Shown: positions 53,938 to 63,900, counted from the first letter of the stretch. The stretch: DNA of 64,000 nucleotides from Pigmentiphaga aceris (GCF_008119665.1 NZ_CP043046.1:5146001-5210000); one strand, 5' to 3'. Translations and numbers: made by a program. Notes: generated from the sequence alone by a model not told the origin.

Positions 53938-54752
53938 TGTTTCTTTCCTTTGATTGATGTTGTCTTGCGTGCGGCGCGTGGGGTGGCCGTATGACGCGCG
54001 GCAGCCGGCGCGGGCACGACGCCCCCTTCAACCAGCCGGCGCGCAGCCTGCACCATGTGTTCTGTCGCGGCAGCACGTGCAGCGACCGGATCGCCTTCCT
54101 CGATGGCTTGCAGGATGGCGTGATGTTCGATACGGACTTGCTGGGCGAAACCCTCGTTGCGCTCTTCGTTGGCGCGCGTGACGCGCACCGCGTCGCGCAG
54201 GTACTGACCCAGGAAATCCAGCAGCAAGGTGAACTGCGGGTTGTCGGACGCGTGAGCAATGCTGCGGTGAAACGCCACGTCTTCCGCCACGCCGTCGCCG
54301 CCAGCGGCTTCAGCCGCATCGATGGCGGCCAGCGCAGCACGAATGGCGCGAATGTCGGGACGACGCGCACGCAACGCAGCCAGCGCGGCAATTTCGCCTT
54401 CCAGCGCGCGGCGCACTTCCACCACCTGCACAACCGAGTCCAGGCTTTGCAGCACTGCCGGGTCGAACGCCAGCGGTCGCGTGGGTTGTGCAAGTGCCAC
54501 AAACACGCCCGCACCTTGTCGAGACACCAGCAAACCGCGCGATTTCAGCTGACTGACCGCCTCGCGCACGACCGTGCGCGATACGCCGTGAATGCTGACC
54601 AGCTCGGGCTCGGTGGGCAGACGTTGTCCAGGCGTGAACACGCCCGACTCGATCTGCTGCGTGAGCATTGCGGCCAGTCGATCCGACAGACGTTCAGGGG
54701 CTAAACGCAACAAAGCGGTGGGTTCCGTCAATTGATCTGCTGATATTGTCAT
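53934..54752 (-). CDS. GntR/FadR-family regulator of the acid-sugar operon
   Basis: A 272-residue GntR-type repressor. The N-terminal winged helix (about residues 15-85) contains GQRLPTEPELVSIHGVSRTV, and the C-terminal helical FCD domain binds a carboxylate ligand. It is the first gene of the operon and overlaps ltnD by 4 bp. A perfect palindrome (54749-54767) covers its start codon, suggesting autoregulation with release by a tetronate-type inducer. The tail is Lys/Ala/Thr-rich. Confidence 0.9.
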   Translation of the reverse strand: MTISADQLTEPTALLRLAPERLSDRLAAMLTQQIESGVFTPGQRLPTEPELVSIHGVSRTVVREAVSQLKSRGLLVSRQGAGVFVALAQPTRPLAFDPAVLQSLDSVVQVVEVRRALEGEIAALAALRARRPDIRAIRAALAAIDAAEAAGGDGVAEDVAFHRSIAHASDNPQFTLLLDFLGQYLRDAVRVTRANEERNEGFAQQVRIEHHAILQAIEEGDPVAARAAATEHMVQAARRLVEGGVVPAPAAARHTATPRAARKTTSIKGKKQ

Positions 54753-54767
54753 ACGGTCATAGTATGA
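54749..54767. promoter_or_regulatory. Probable GntR operator
   Basis: TCATAC, 7 bp, GTATGA: a perfect inverted repeat spanning the start codon of the gntR gene and the expected promoter downstream edge. Confidence 0.6.
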
Positions 54768-55013
54768 ATTTGGTGCGCACTATACGCCTGGGAATTTCCC
54801 CTAGCAAATCCCGTGAAGTGGCGCAGTGAAAGGCTTTGATGCTGCTTCCCAGGGGGAATGCTTGCGTTTTCACACAAGTGTGAGCATCTGGCTCACGTAG
54901 CATGGAAAACCCTGACCAGCCCCCAATCCCATGCCAAACAGCCCAGGTTTCAGCACGGTATTTCTCCGTCAGCCCACGCGTGAAAGCGCCGCTTGCCGCG
55001 CACCGGAATCCAC

Positions 55014-55457
55014 ATGAACTGGCGCGCCACGGCTGTTGCGCTGTTGTGGTTTGCGCTTTTGGGTCCGTTGCTGATTGGCATCCTTGCGGCATCGGGCATG
55101 GCGCTCAAGGTCGTGGAGCTGGGTCCTTCTCTACACAGCGATTCCCCGCTGCTGTATGTCGCCACGGCATATGCCTACATGGTGTTCGCACCGATCTTTC
55201 TGGCGGCAGGACTGATCTTCGTTGTGGGGCGCAAGCTATCTGCACCCAGGTTCGCCACCCAGATGGGCGCGATAGGAGTAGGCGCAGTTGCCGGTGCGGT
55301 GGCAATGGTGGCGGCCTTGGCATTCATCAATGCCATCAATCTGGTGGCCGTCGCGGCAGCCGTTTGTCTTGGTGCAATCGTCGGTGCCTTGTGTGGCGGC
55401 CTGACCCATTGGAGCGTGACCCGGACGCGTACACGCCTGGCTTCGCACGACGTTTGA
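55014..55457 (+). CDS. Small inner-membrane protein of unknown function
   Basis: A 147-residue protein with four hydrophobic helices (about residues 7-28, 45-70, 85-108 and 108-130) rich in Ala, Val and Gly. It has no known signature. The ATG at 55014 has GGAA upstream. It is divergent from the acid-sugar operon and lies 77 bp before the next unknown gene, with which it may be cotranscribed. Confidence 0.65.
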   Translation: MNWRATAVALLWFALLGPLLIGILAASGMALKVVELGPSLHSDSPLLYVATAYAYMVFAPIFLAAGLIFVVGRKLSAPRFATQMGAIGVGAVAGAVAMVAALAFINAINLVAVAAAVCLGAIVGALCGGLTHWSVTRTRTRLASHDV

Positions 55458-55534
55458 TGTGCCTGAATTCGATGCGCCCGAGTTCGATACGCCTGAACAC
55501 CGCCCTCGCCTGACCCTTCACAGGAGCTGAATCG

Positions 55535-57829
55535 ATGTCCACGAGTACCCACGCCGCGCTGGTACACCTGATGAACGCCTTTGCCGCCAGACACTGGCGC
55601 GATGACGGGCTGACAGAGGCACGCGCCACCCTGCGTGTGGACGGCGACACTTTGTCCTGCACCGTGGGCGAAGACACGTTTGTTGGCCACGCCACGGCAC
55701 CACTGTGGTTCGTGACCGGTGCCTGGACCTTGATCTACGCACATGAATGCGCGGGGCGTTTCGGGCACCGGGTAGCGGGTCGCGTGAATCGGGTGTGGCC
55801 CAATGGCGTGGGACGCAGCAGGGTCGATCACGACATCAACGATGCGGTCCTGGCGCTGGCAGCACACTGGCCGGGACGCTTGTTCAGCGCATCGCTATAT
55901 GACAGCGTTGCCACCACTGGACAGCCACGCAAACCACGCGTGATGGACGATGCGCCTGATCGCACTACCCTGACAGGCGCGCTCAAGCGCGCAGCGGCGG
56001 GCGCGGTAGACCCAGACCCGGCGCAGCGGCTGAAGGTGGCCGAGTTTCTCGAACACAACCTGCGTACCGAATGGCGCTTTACCGGTGAAGACGCCATGAT
56101 GAAAGCGGTGAGGCCAGCACTTGCCGCCTTGATCCAGGACGGCGAACCGGCCACACGCGAGTTGGCGTGGCTGGCATTGGAAACCTGCGCTGAGGCGTGC
56201 TGGCAAAACCGGGCATATGGTGTGTTCGAACCGATCTGCCAGCAACTGATCGACCTGGGGTCGAATGCGCATCTGCATTACGCGCGGCTGGCGGAAAGTG
56301 CCTACGCCCAGGGTGACATCGACGGCGGCGATGCGCATTGGGCAACGGCAATAACTGGGCAGTCGCCCCATCAGGCGATTCAACTCAGCGCGGCCTTCGA
56401 TCACATCGGCGATTGGCACGACTTGCATACCCGCATATTGCGACAAGCGGGTGGCGCGCACCTGGCCTGGGCCGCAGGGTTGGACCCGAATCCGGCACGC
56501 CAGGAAAAGAAAACCAAACGCGGTGTGCAAGCACCCGATGCGGCCACGGTCGAACGTCATCTGCACTGGGCAGACGTGCTGTTGCAACGCGCCGCAGACA
56601 GTGCGCAAGCACGCCTGGATATCGACCTGCCCGCCCTGCGCGCAGGCACCACCATTACCTTGGGCGGTGGGCAGTTCAACCCCGCAGAACGGCGGCTGTT
56701 CCTGCCTGAGATTTTTGCCTTGCAGGCGCGCTTGGCCATGCTTCGCAGTGACGAAACCGCTCGCTGGCGCGCCGTATTCAAGGCCATCGATGTCTCATGG
56801 CAATTGGCGGGAAGCCCTGCGCACTGGCCCGATGACGAAGACGAAGTCGTGTCGTCCACCGCCGCCAGATTCGACGATGAAACCTTGGCCGCGATGGGCA
56901 TGCCTGATTGCCTGGCACCCAAGGTGGCGGCGTGGCGCGCAGCGCAAGCCGAGGGGAGCGATGGCGCAAAACAGGAACAGCTGTTCTGGCGAAAATTCCT
57001 GCGCAAAGTACGTGCGGCCTTCTTTGCCAATTTCGATGAAGGCGGTACAGCGCTACCCGGCGATAACCTTCACGACGCCTTCACGGTAACGCGCGATGGC
57101 GGTGCGATTCACATCTCGCATCCCTTGCTGGCCACGCCACAAACCGGGTCCTTGGCAGCGCCCTTGTTGCCAGCCTTGCGCGCCTGGCAGGGACTGCTGA
57201 CCGCCACACACGGACACGGCGTGCTGGCCTACGTCTACGACGACTGCGTCGCGCTGGACACGATCGATGTGGCGATGCTGGCAGACCTGGCCGCTCAGAC
57301 CTTGGCGGCCGGCGCTCGTGAAGAAGCGGTTGCGCTCTATCGTTTCGCGCACGGGTCCGATCCTTTCATCAGGCCGTGGCCGTACCGCAACCCGGTACCG
57401 CCTTTGCCGCTGGAATCTGTGCCGGCAGACTTGCAGGCCGCCGTCACACGCCGCAGCGCGTTGGCTGACGATGCCGAACTGCCCAGACTCAAGCCCCGGG
57501 GACGACGTATTGCGCAGCTGGCAGCGCATTACCAGCCCGACGATGCCGTGTCGGCGCGCTTCATCGGCCATATGCTGCTCAATGCTGCGGGCCAGGCAGG
57601 CGACAGTGAAATCGAGCGTGCGCTGAAGGCAGGTCAGCCCCTGCTGATGGCGCTCTGGCAGCACCCCGACCCACAAGTGCAGGAAAGCGCCATTCTCCCG
57701 ATTGTCTTGCTGCTGCGGATGCACAAGCTGTATGCGCCTGGACTGGATGCATCTGCCTTGCAAGCGGTCGCACGTGAAAGCGGCATTGCCTATCTTGCCG
57801 GCATCATGGCGGACGAGGTTCAGCCCTGA
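55535..57829 (+). CDS. Large uncharacterised protein (764 residues)
   Basis: I do not recognise this protein. It has no signal peptide and no membrane segment. The first 115 residues look like a small alpha/beta domain (ARATLRVDGDTLSCTVGEDT). Residues about 150-330 are helical and repeat-like, as in an alpha-solenoid. A Trp-rich middle and a helical C-terminal region (about residues 600-764) follow. The reading frame has normal codon use throughout and AGGAG before the ATG, so it is a real gene. Confidence 0.7.
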   Translation: MSTSTHAALVHLMNAFAARHWRDDGLTEARATLRVDGDTLSCTVGEDTFVGHATAPLWFVTGAWTLIYAHECAGRFGHRVAGRVNRVWPNGVGRSRVDHDINDAVLALAAHWPGRLFSASLYDSVATTGQPRKPRVMDDAPDRTTLTGALKRAAAGAVDPDPAQRLKVAEFLEHNLRTEWRFTGEDAMMKAVRPALAALIQDGEPATRELAWLALETCAEACWQNRAYGVFEPICQQLIDLGSNAHLHYARLAESAYAQGDIDGGDAHWATAITGQSPHQAIQLSAAFDHIGDWHDLHTRILRQAGGAHLAWAAGLDPNPARQEKKTKRGVQAPDAATVERHLHWADVLLQRAADSAQARLDIDLPALRAGTTITLGGGQFNPAERRLFLPEIFALQARLAMLRSDETARWRAVFKAIDVSWQLAGSPAHWPDDEDEVVSSTAARFDDETLAAMGMPDCLAPKVAAWRAAQAEGSDGAKQEQLFWRKFLRKVRAAFFANFDEGGTALPGDNLHDAFTVTRDGGAIHISHPLLATPQTGSLAAPLLPALRAWQGLLTATHGHGVLAYVYDDCVALDTIDVAMLADLAAQTLAAGAREEAVALYRFAHGSDPFIRPWPYRNPVPPLPLESVPADLQAAVTRRSALADDAELPRLKPRGRRIAQLAAHYQPDDAVSARFIGHMLLNAAGQAGDSEIERALKAGQPLLMALWQHPDPQVQESAILPIVLLLRMHKLYAPGLDASALQAVARESGIAYLAGIMADEVQP

Positions 57830-57914
57830 CGCGAGCAGATACGTAATTAAGGCCAGGCCAGGCTGCGCGACATCCGCCGTAGCGAATCTGAACTAGCTGG
57901 CAGCAGCTCTGGAA

Positions 57915-59021
57915 TCACTCCGCCATGCAGGCAAGCACCTCATCGGCAATCGCCAGTGACGCCGTCAGCCCCGGGGACTCGATGCCGAACAGGTTCACCA
58001 GGCCAACCACCCCATGCACGGCAGGGCCATCGATACGGAAGTCTGCGGCCGGTTCGCCCGGGCCGCTGATCTTCGGGCGAATGCCGGCATAACCAGGCTG
58101 CAGCGCACCGTCGGGCAAGTCTGGCCAGAAGCGGCGCACCGCTGTGGCGAAGGCAGAGGCCTCGCTGGCATCGACTTCGTAGTCGATGCTGTCCACCCAC
58201 TTTACATTCGGGCCAAAACGCATCTGACCGCCCAGATCCAAGGTCAGATGCACACCCAGCCCGCCTGCCTCGGGCAAGGGATAGATCAGATGTGAAAACG
58301 GCGAACGGCCAGCGCAGGTGAAGTAGCTGCCCTTGGCAAGATAGTTGGGCGGTACATGGTGTGCATCCAGGCCGTTGATACGACGCGCCAAGTCGCAGGC
58401 ACCCAAACCTGCACTGTTGATCACGCTGCGGGCAAGCAAGGTGATGGCCTCGCCATCGCTGTCGATACTCAACGCAATGCCATCGGCATGTACCGACGCC
58501 GCTATAACGTTTGCCCCCAGCGCCAGCGTGGCCCCCGCGCGTTCGGCCTCGCCCAGCAAGGCCAGCATCAAGGCGTGGCTGTCGATGATGCCAGTCGATG
58601 GCGACAACAGCGCCGCATGCCCGCGCAGCGCAGGTTCATGCTCGTGCATGGCGGTGGCGTCCAGCCAGCGCAAATCTTCAACACCACTGGCAGCGGCATT
58701 CTTGGCAATGACCTCAAGCTGGGCAACCTGGTCGGCGTCACTGGCAACGATCAGTTTGCCGCTGCGGCGATAGCCCACGCCGTGGGCCTCGCAAAACGCA
58801 TACAGCATGTCCTTGCCGCTGACGCACAGCCTTGCCTTGCGTGAGCCGGGCGGGTAATAGATACCCGCATGAATCACTTCGCTGTTGCGCGAACTGGTGC
58901 CGGTGCCGATGGCACGCGCGGCTTCCAGAATCATGACTTCGTGGCCAGACCGGGCCAGTGCCCGCGCCGTGGCCAACCCGACCACTCCCGCACCGATGAC
59001 CACGCAATCGACTTGTTCCAT
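57915..59021 (-). CDS. FAD-dependent oxidoreductase (L-2-hydroxyglutarate oxidase-like)
   Basis: A 368-residue DAO-type flavoenzyme. The FAD-binding motif [16 protein letters not shown] (about residues 8-23) is followed by the family-typical [20 protein letters not shown] (about residues 40-59). The C-terminus ends with [17 protein letters not shown], as in LhgO and L2HGDH. It probably oxidises a 2-hydroxy acid and feeds electrons to the quinone pool. The exact substrate is unproven. It is monocistronic, convergent with the unknown gene before it. Confidence 0.88.
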   Translation of the reverse strand: MEQVDCVVIGAGVVGLATARALARSGHEVMILEAARAIGTGTSSRNSEVIHAGIYYPPGSRKARLCVSGKDMLYAFCEAHGVGYRRSGKLIVASDADQVAQLEVIAKNAAASGVEDLRWLDATAMHEHEPALRGHAALLSPSTGIIDSHALMLALLGEAERAGATLALGANVIAASVHADGIALSIDSDGEAITLLARSVINSAGLGACDLARRINGLDAHHVPPNYLAKGSYFTCAGRSPFSHLIYPLPEAGGLGVHLTLDLGGQMRFGPNVKWVDSIDYEVDASEASAFATAVRRFWPDLPDGALQPGYAGIRPKISGPGEPAADFRIDGPAVHGVVGLVNLFGIESPGLTASLAIADEVLACMAE

Positions 59022-59082
59022 GCTGCGTCCGTAGGCTGTTGACGGTCGCTATTGTGCCCGCAAGCCGGCGCGCAAGCTGCCA

Positions 59083-59124
59083 AAACAAAAGGGCCGAGCT
59101 GGCCCAATGCCAGACTCAGCCCTT
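59083..59124 (-). terminator. Terminator-like hairpin downstream of the DUF1127 gene
   Basis: Read on the minus strand, a stem of AAGGGC/GCCCTT plus CTGGC/GCCAG with a small bulge is followed by TTTTGTTTTG. It would end transcripts of the DUF1127 gene before the FAD enzyme gene. Confidence 0.7.
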
Positions 59125-59244
59125 GTCCTGTCCGCGCAGACCACGCATATACAGAGGTGGCTTACGCGCAGGGTCAACTTACTTCACTTGCGTGATGTGC
59201 CTCATCAGCTGGCTGGATCAGTTGCCCGATTCAGCCACCGATGC

Positions 59245-59448
59245 TCAACGCCAGAAGTACTTGTTGGTTTCGCGGCGCACGTCGGTGCGCAGGAGGCCCA
59301 GGTCAGCCAGTGCTGCGTCATCGAGACGCGACAGCGCGTGGCGTTCGCGGCTGACGTCGAGCCAACGACGCACGGTGGCGAGGATGGTGACGGGGGCTGC
59401 GCGCCGCGGCTGGCGCGAAGTCGAGATCGAAGTAGCAAGGCTGCTCAT
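59245..59448 (-). CDS. DUF1127 (YjiS-like) small protein
   Basis: A 67-residue Arg-rich protein. The C-terminal half has the DUF1127 pattern (LSRLDDAALADLGLLRTDVR). Members of this family are RNA-associated or regulatory small proteins in proteobacteria; the role here is open. It is divergent from the LysR gene across a very AT-rich gap. Confidence 0.8.
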   Translation of the reverse strand: MSSLATSISTSRQPRRAAPVTILATVRRWLDVSRERHALSRLDDAALADLGLLRTDVRRETNKYFWR

Positions 59449-59523
59449 GGCAATCCAGGGATTTTGTTTGTTTGTGAGTAGTCAGGTTATCCCCAGTAAA
59501 ACCCCATTCATAGTGATTGTTTT

Positions 59524-59538
59524 TGATATATTCGATCA
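59524..59538. promoter_or_regulatory. Inverted repeat in the DUF1127-LysR divergent region
   Basis: TGAT, 7 bp, ATCA inside an AT-rich stretch. It has the T-N11-A form expected of a LysR-regulator binding site between two divergent genes. Confidence 0.4.
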
Positions 59539-59657
59539 ATAAAATTAATTAATTGCACAAAACCGTGCGTTTTCCCTAGGAAACGTGCATGAATTCACCA
59601 TCTTGGTGCATTCAATTCACCCGCTGTTGGCGACAGCAAGTATCAGGAAAGCAACAC

Positions 59658-60602
59658 ATGGACCCCGTTCTGTTGCGTACTTTCAAGGCCGTAGTCGAAG
59701 AAGGCACCATGCAGCGCGCATCGCAGCGCCTGAATTGTGTGCAGTCGAATGTCACCGCGCGCATCAAACAGCTGGAAGCCGAGCTTGGCAATCCGGTGTT
59801 TGACCGTATCGGCCGTCGGCTAGACCTGAACGACCACGGTCGTGCCCTGCTGCCCTACGCAGACAAGATTCTTGAACTTGGTGAGCAAGCGCGCCGCGTG
59901 GCGGGCGCGCTGCCTCCTGAGCGTCGCCAATTGCGATTGGGCACCGTGGAGAGTTTTGCGTCGCTGCGCCTGGCAGACGTGCTGCTGCCCTTCAACCGCA
60001 ACCACCCTGATGTCGAATTGGATCTGGACATTGCGCTGACGGTGCAGTTGGTGAAATCGCTGCTTGAACACCGTGTGGAAGCCATCGTGGTGGCCAGCCC
60101 GGCCACCGACCCGGCCCTGACCAGCGAACCGGTTTTCGAAGAAGAAATCGTGTTGATCTCCGGCCCGCAGGTCGATGCCATCAACACGCCGGCCGACGTC
60201 GCCAACCATACCCTGCTGCAATTCCGTCACGGCTGCCCCTACCGCGAGCGACTGGAACGCTGGATGTCCTTGGGACACGCCACACCCGCCAAACGCCTGG
60301 ACCTGGGTGCCTATGGCGCAATCCTGGGTTGTGTCGCGGCCGGCATGGGCGTGTCGCTGATGCCACGCGGCATGGCCGAGCCGCTGGCCCAGCGCGGTTC
60401 GTTGCGCCTTCACCAGTTGCCTGGCATCAGCACGGCCACCACGCACTTCATGTGGCGCAAACACGCCGCGCTCAGTTCGGCCGCGCAGGACTTTCTCAGC
60501 GAGTTGCGGCGTCAGAGTCAGCACCGGCGACAGCTGAATTCGCTGGTCGGGTCGACGATGGTGTCAGCGGTGGGCGCGCTGACGAATTCACTGGCGGGCT
60601 AG
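59658..60602 (+). CDS. LysR-family transcriptional regulator
   Basis: A 314-residue regulator with the helix-turn-helix at about residues 18-37 (QRASQRLNCVQSNVTARIKQ) and a periplasmic-binding-type sensor domain. I chose the ATG at 59658 because AGGAAA precedes it and the LysR fold begins there; an ATG at 59589 would add 23 non-family residues. Its 3' end overlaps the convergent desaturase gene by 107 bp. Confidence 0.9.
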   Translation: MDPVLLRTFKAVVEEGTMQRASQRLNCVQSNVTARIKQLEAELGNPVFDRIGRRLDLNDHGRALLPYADKILELGEQARRVAGALPPERRQLRLGTVESFASLRLADVLLPFNRNHPDVELDLDIALTVQLVKSLLEHRVEAIVVASPATDPALTSEPVFEEEIVLISGPQVDAINTPADVANHTLLQFRHGCPYRERLERWMSLGHATPAKRLDLGAYGAILGCVAAGMGVSLMPRGMAEPLAQRGSLRLHQLPGISTATTHFMWRKHAALSSAAQDFLSELRRQSQHRRQLNSLVGSTMVSAVGALTNSLAG

Positions 60603-61653
60603 CTGGCAACCCGGCCGGCACCGTATCCGCGTCATCGGCGATGGGGGCAAAGCCCGGCCCGCCGAAGTGCACGTCGCCCGGCCGCCATCCGGCCGGACTT
60701 CGAAACGCCGCCCAGAATCGCTTCAATACATACCACTGCAAGGAAATCAGGCCTTTGCCGTTGTCGGCATCGACAATCGGGTCGCTTACCCCCGTGGGAT
60801 GCACGGGCTCGCCATAACGCGCCGTGCCGAAGACCCGATCCCAGATCGACAAGACCTGACCAAAATTGCAATTGTGGAAGGTGGGACGATCCGGGTCGCG
60901 CACCATGTGATGCAAGCGATGAAACGCCGGCCCCACCAACACCTTGCCCAGGCGCTGCCCGATTCGCAGCCTGACATTGGCATGGGAAAAGTTCTGCACC
61001 AGCTCGGACAACAGCACCAGCCACGCAAACTGCGCGGGCTCCACGCCCATCACCAGCGCAACCGACGCCAGCACAAAGGATTGCAACACGCCGTCCAGAT
61101 ACGCCGTCCGGTCGTTGCTCCAGCAGCTCATCTGGCGCTGGCTGTGATGCATGCTGTGCAAGGCCCACCACCAGGGAATGGCGTGCTGCGCCCGGTGCAT
61201 CCAGTAATAGGCCAGATCGTAGACCACGTAATACACCGCGAAGGCGACGTAAGGATGATGCTCGAACCACGGCACCCAATGCGTCAGGCCCCAGGTGGGA
61301 CCGTCATTGACAGCGGCCAAGGTAGCTGATTCGCCACCAAGCAGATGGGCAACCGGCGTCAGCACCAGATAGCTGAACAGCGGGAACAGGCCCAGCAACA
61401 TCAATAAGGTGTAGTTTCGGTCGATCGTCGTCAGACGTCGATTTTCCCAGCGTTCTGCGGGAAACAGACTTTCCAGCGGCCGGAACACCAGGGAAATCAT
61501 CACGAGTTGAAGCAGGGTGATGATCACGGCTTCGGCCACCTCGGCCGGGTTGCCGAACGCATTGCCCAGACCGAACACCGCCAGGCAAGGCCCCACCACG
61601 TGCAGGCTGACCCACTCGATTGCAGCCCCCCAGCCCTGCGAAATGACCCACAT
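60496..61653 (-). CDS. Sterol desaturase/fatty acid hydroxylase family membrane protein
   Basis: A di-iron membrane enzyme of 385 residues. Three histidine boxes are visible: HRAQHAIPWWWALHSMHH (about residues 158-175) and HRLHH (about residue 248). Four to six membrane helices fill residues 20-230. Members hydroxylate or desaturate lipids. The last 60 residues are Ala/Pro/Ser-rich, low in complexity, and overlap the LysR gene. The ATG at 61653 has AGAAGG; a GTG at 61683 has no ribosome site. Confidence 0.88.
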   Translation of the reverse strand: MWVISQGWGAAIEWVSLHVVGPCLAVFGLGNAFGNPAEVAEAVIITLLQLVMISLVFRPLESLFPAERWENRRLTTIDRNYTLLMLLGLFPLFSYLVLTPVAHLLGGESATLAAVNDGPTWGLTHWVPWFEHHPYVAFAVYYVVYDLAYYWMHRAQHAIPWWWALHSMHHSQRQMSCWSNDRTAYLDGVLQSFVLASVALVMGVEPAQFAWLVLLSELVQNFSHANVRLRIGQRLGKVLVGPAFHRLHHMVRDPDRPTFHNCNFGQVLSIWDRVFGTARYGEPVHPTGVSDPIVDADNGKGLISLQWYVLKRFWAAFRSPAGWRPGDVHFGGPGFAPIADDADTVPAGLPASPPVNSSARPPLTPSSTRPANSAVAGADSDAATR

Positions 61654-61865
61654 GATGTTCGCCTTCTGTCCGACAAACGGCACTTTGCGCCGCCATAGAG
61701 GCGAAATTGTAGCGCTCGGGACGCAGCGCCTGCACGGGCAAAGAACCCGGTGATGCGGGTTTCAGGCACATCACAGCACGCATCGTGCCGCTAGACACAT
61801 GCGCTCACTCTTTCAGAACACTTAACTGGTTAGAATCTTTTTTTGCGAATTGCGGTGCCACAGCA

Positions 61866-62681
61866 ATGGATGTGCCTGTCCTGGATTTCAAGAGTGCGAC
61901 GCTGTACGCCATTCGTGTCGTACTTCACTCGGCAGACACGCTCGCCCTGCGCACCGCGCTAGACGCGAGAATGAAGGACGCCGCCGGTTTCTTCGACGAC
62001 GAACCCGTCGTGATCGACGCTGGCCGAATCACCGAGCCACTGGATTGGCAAGCCCTGCTCGACGGCTTGGCAGCCCACCGCCTGCCGGTCATTGGTGTCA
62101 CTGCCCAAGAAGAAAATCTGGCGGCTGCCCAGGCGCTGGGTCTGGTGCATGTTGCATTGCCCAGTGCAACGGCGCGCAACGAAGCAGCGGCGGTAGCCGC
62201 AGCCAATGCCGCCGAGGCAGCCAATGTCGCGCCGCCCCCGGCCCCGCCAGCTGCAGCTGAAGTCATTCCCGAGGTAGGGGTAGCCGTGGACAAGGCGGCC
62301 GCAGCCGCCGCGCCAGTGCCCGCCCCGCCCCCGGCCGGACCGCAGTACGGCCCGACCATGATCATTGATCGACCGCTGCGCTCAGGCCAGAAAGTGTATG
62401 CACGACATGCCGATCTGATCGTCATCGGCGTGGTCAGTCACGGCGCGGAAGTCATCGCCGACGGCAATATCCACGTATACGGCCCCTTGCGTGGCAAAGC
62501 CATGGCAGGTGCCCGTGGCGATGTCCGGGCAAAAATATTCACGACGTTTTTCGACGCCGAGCTGATCGCCGTTGCGGGGGTTTACCGCAGCATCGCCACG
62601 TCGCCGCCGAACGTTGCCAATCAAGCTGCCGTTGTAAGACTCGACGGCGAGCGGTTGCTGGTCGAACCGCTGAAAACCTGA
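61866..62681 (+). CDS. minC: Septum site-determining protein MinC
   Basis: A 271-residue inhibitor of FtsZ assembly. The N-terminal inhibitory domain (about residues 1-105) is joined by an Ala/Pro-rich linker (about residues 110-165) to the C-terminal MinD-binding beta-helix ([20 protein letters not shown]). The linker is longer than in E. coli, as in other Burkholderiales. The ATG at 61866 begins the recognisable domain. Confidence 0.95.
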   Translation: MDVPVLDFKSATLYAIRVVLHSADTLALRTALDARMKDAAGFFDDEPVVIDAGRITEPLDWQALLDGLAAHRLPVIGVTAQEENLAAAQALGLVHVALPSATARNEAAAVAAANAAEAANVAPPPAPPAAAEVIPEVGVAVDKAAAAAAPVPAPPPAGPQYGPTMIIDRPLRSGQKVYARHADLIVIGVVSHGAEVIADGNIHVYGPLRGKAMAGARGDVRAKIFTTFFDAELIAVAGVYRSIATSPPNVANQAAVVRLDGERLLVEPLKT

Positions 62682-62749
62682 CCGCCAGAGGCGCCGCAAC
62701 CTGCACGCGCCTGGCTTGCAACACAACAACCGAAAAGGATCTTCATCCC

Positions 62750-63565
62750 ATGGCACGTATCGTCGTCGTGACCTCAGGCAAGGGCGGAGTCGGCAAGACG
62801 ACCTCCAGCGCCAGCTTTTCGTCGGGTCTGGCACTGCGCGGTCACAAAACCGCCGTGATCGACTTCGACGTCGGCCTGCGCAATCTCGACTTGATCATGG
62901 GCTGCGAACGCCGGGTCGTCTATGACCTGATCAATGTCGTCCAGGGCGAAGCCACCCTGAACCAGGCACTGATTCGCGACAAGCAGCTCGACAATCTTTA
63001 CATCCTGCCGGCCTCGCAAACGCGCGACAAAGATGCGCTGACCCAGGAAGGCGTGGAACGCGTGCTGAAGGGCCTGGAAGAAATGGGCTTCGAGTACATC
63101 GTCTGCGACTCGCCGGCTGGTATCGAAACCGGTGCATTGATGGCGGCGTATTTCGCTGACGACGCACTGGTCGTGACCAACCCGGAAGTGTCGTCGGTGC
63201 GTGACTCGGATCGCATTCTGGGCATTCTGTCGGCGAAGTCCAAGCGCGCGCTGGAAGGCGCGGAGCCGGTGAAAGAATATCTGCTGCTGACCCGCTACAG
63301 CCCCAAGCGCGTGTTCGACGGCGAAATGCTGTCGATCCGTGATGTCGAAGACATTCTTCGCATCAAGCTGATCGGTGTCGTGCCCGAATCCCAAAGCGTG
63401 CTGCAAGCGTCCAACCAAGGCCTGCCTGCCATCCACCTGAAGGGAACCGACGTTTCCGAAGCCTATATGGACGTGGTTGCACGGTACCTGGGCGAAGAAA
63501 AGCCGCTGCGTTTCATCGATTACGAAAAGCCTGGTCTGTTCAAACGCCTGTTCGGAGGAAAGTAA
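62750..63565 (+). CDS. minD: Septum site-determining ATPase MinD
   Basis: A 271-residue deviant Walker A ATPase ([15 protein letters not shown], about residues 9-23) that recruits MinC to the membrane at the cell poles. The C-terminal amphipathic membrane-targeting helix ([12 protein letters not shown]) is present. It starts 68 bp after minC with AAAGGA as ribosome site. Confidence 0.98.
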   Translation: MARIVVVTSGKGGVGKTTSSASFSSGLALRGHKTAVIDFDVGLRNLDLIMGCERRVVYDLINVVQGEATLNQALIRDKQLDNLYILPASQTRDKDALTQEGVERVLKGLEEMGFEYIVCDSPAGIETGALMAAYFADDALVVTNPEVSSVRDSDRILGILSAKSKRALEGAEPVKEYLLLTRYSPKRVFDGEMLSIRDVEDILRIKLIGVVPESQSVLQASNQGLPAIHLKGTDVSEAYMDVVARYLGEEKPLRFIDYEKPGLFKRLFGGK

Positions 63566-63569
63566 ACCA

Positions 63570-63830
63570 ATGTCCCTGCTGTCACTTTTCCTTGGACAAA
63601 AGAAGGATACGACTGCCAACGTCGCCAAAGAGCGCTTGCAGATTATTCTGGCGCACGAGCGGTCGGGCCGCGGTGCGTCGGCCGATTACCTGCCGCAGCT
63701 CCAGAAAGAACTGATGGCGGTGATTTCCAAGTATGTGAATATCAACCCGGACGATATTCGCGTGAATCTGGAACGTGAGGGCAACTTCGAAGTGCTTGAA
63801 GTGAAGATCGAAATGCCGTCGGGCAAATAA
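63570..63830 (+). CDS. minE: Cell division topological specificity factor MinE
   Basis: An 86-residue protein whose N-terminal part (about residues 2-32) stimulates MinD ATPase and whose C-terminal part dimerises. The start [12 protein letters not shown] is the membrane-targeting helix. It begins 4 bp after the minD stop, so minCDE form one operon that ends in a terminator. Confidence 0.97.
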   Translation: MSLLSLFLGQKKDTTANVAKERLQIILAHERSGRGASADYLPQLQKELMAVISKYVNINPDDIRVNLEREGNFEVLEVKIEMPSGK

Positions 63831-63869
63831 GGCATGCGATTTTGCGCAGCGTAAATTGCGCAGACGATG

Positions 63870-63900
63870 AAAAGCCCCGGCATTGAACCGGGGCTTTTTT
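63870..63900 (+). terminator. Intrinsic terminator of the minCDE operon
   Basis: A GC-rich stem (agccccgg / ccggggct) with a 7-nt loop is followed by TTTTTT. The remaining 100 bases to the window edge show no clear gene. Confidence 0.93.
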
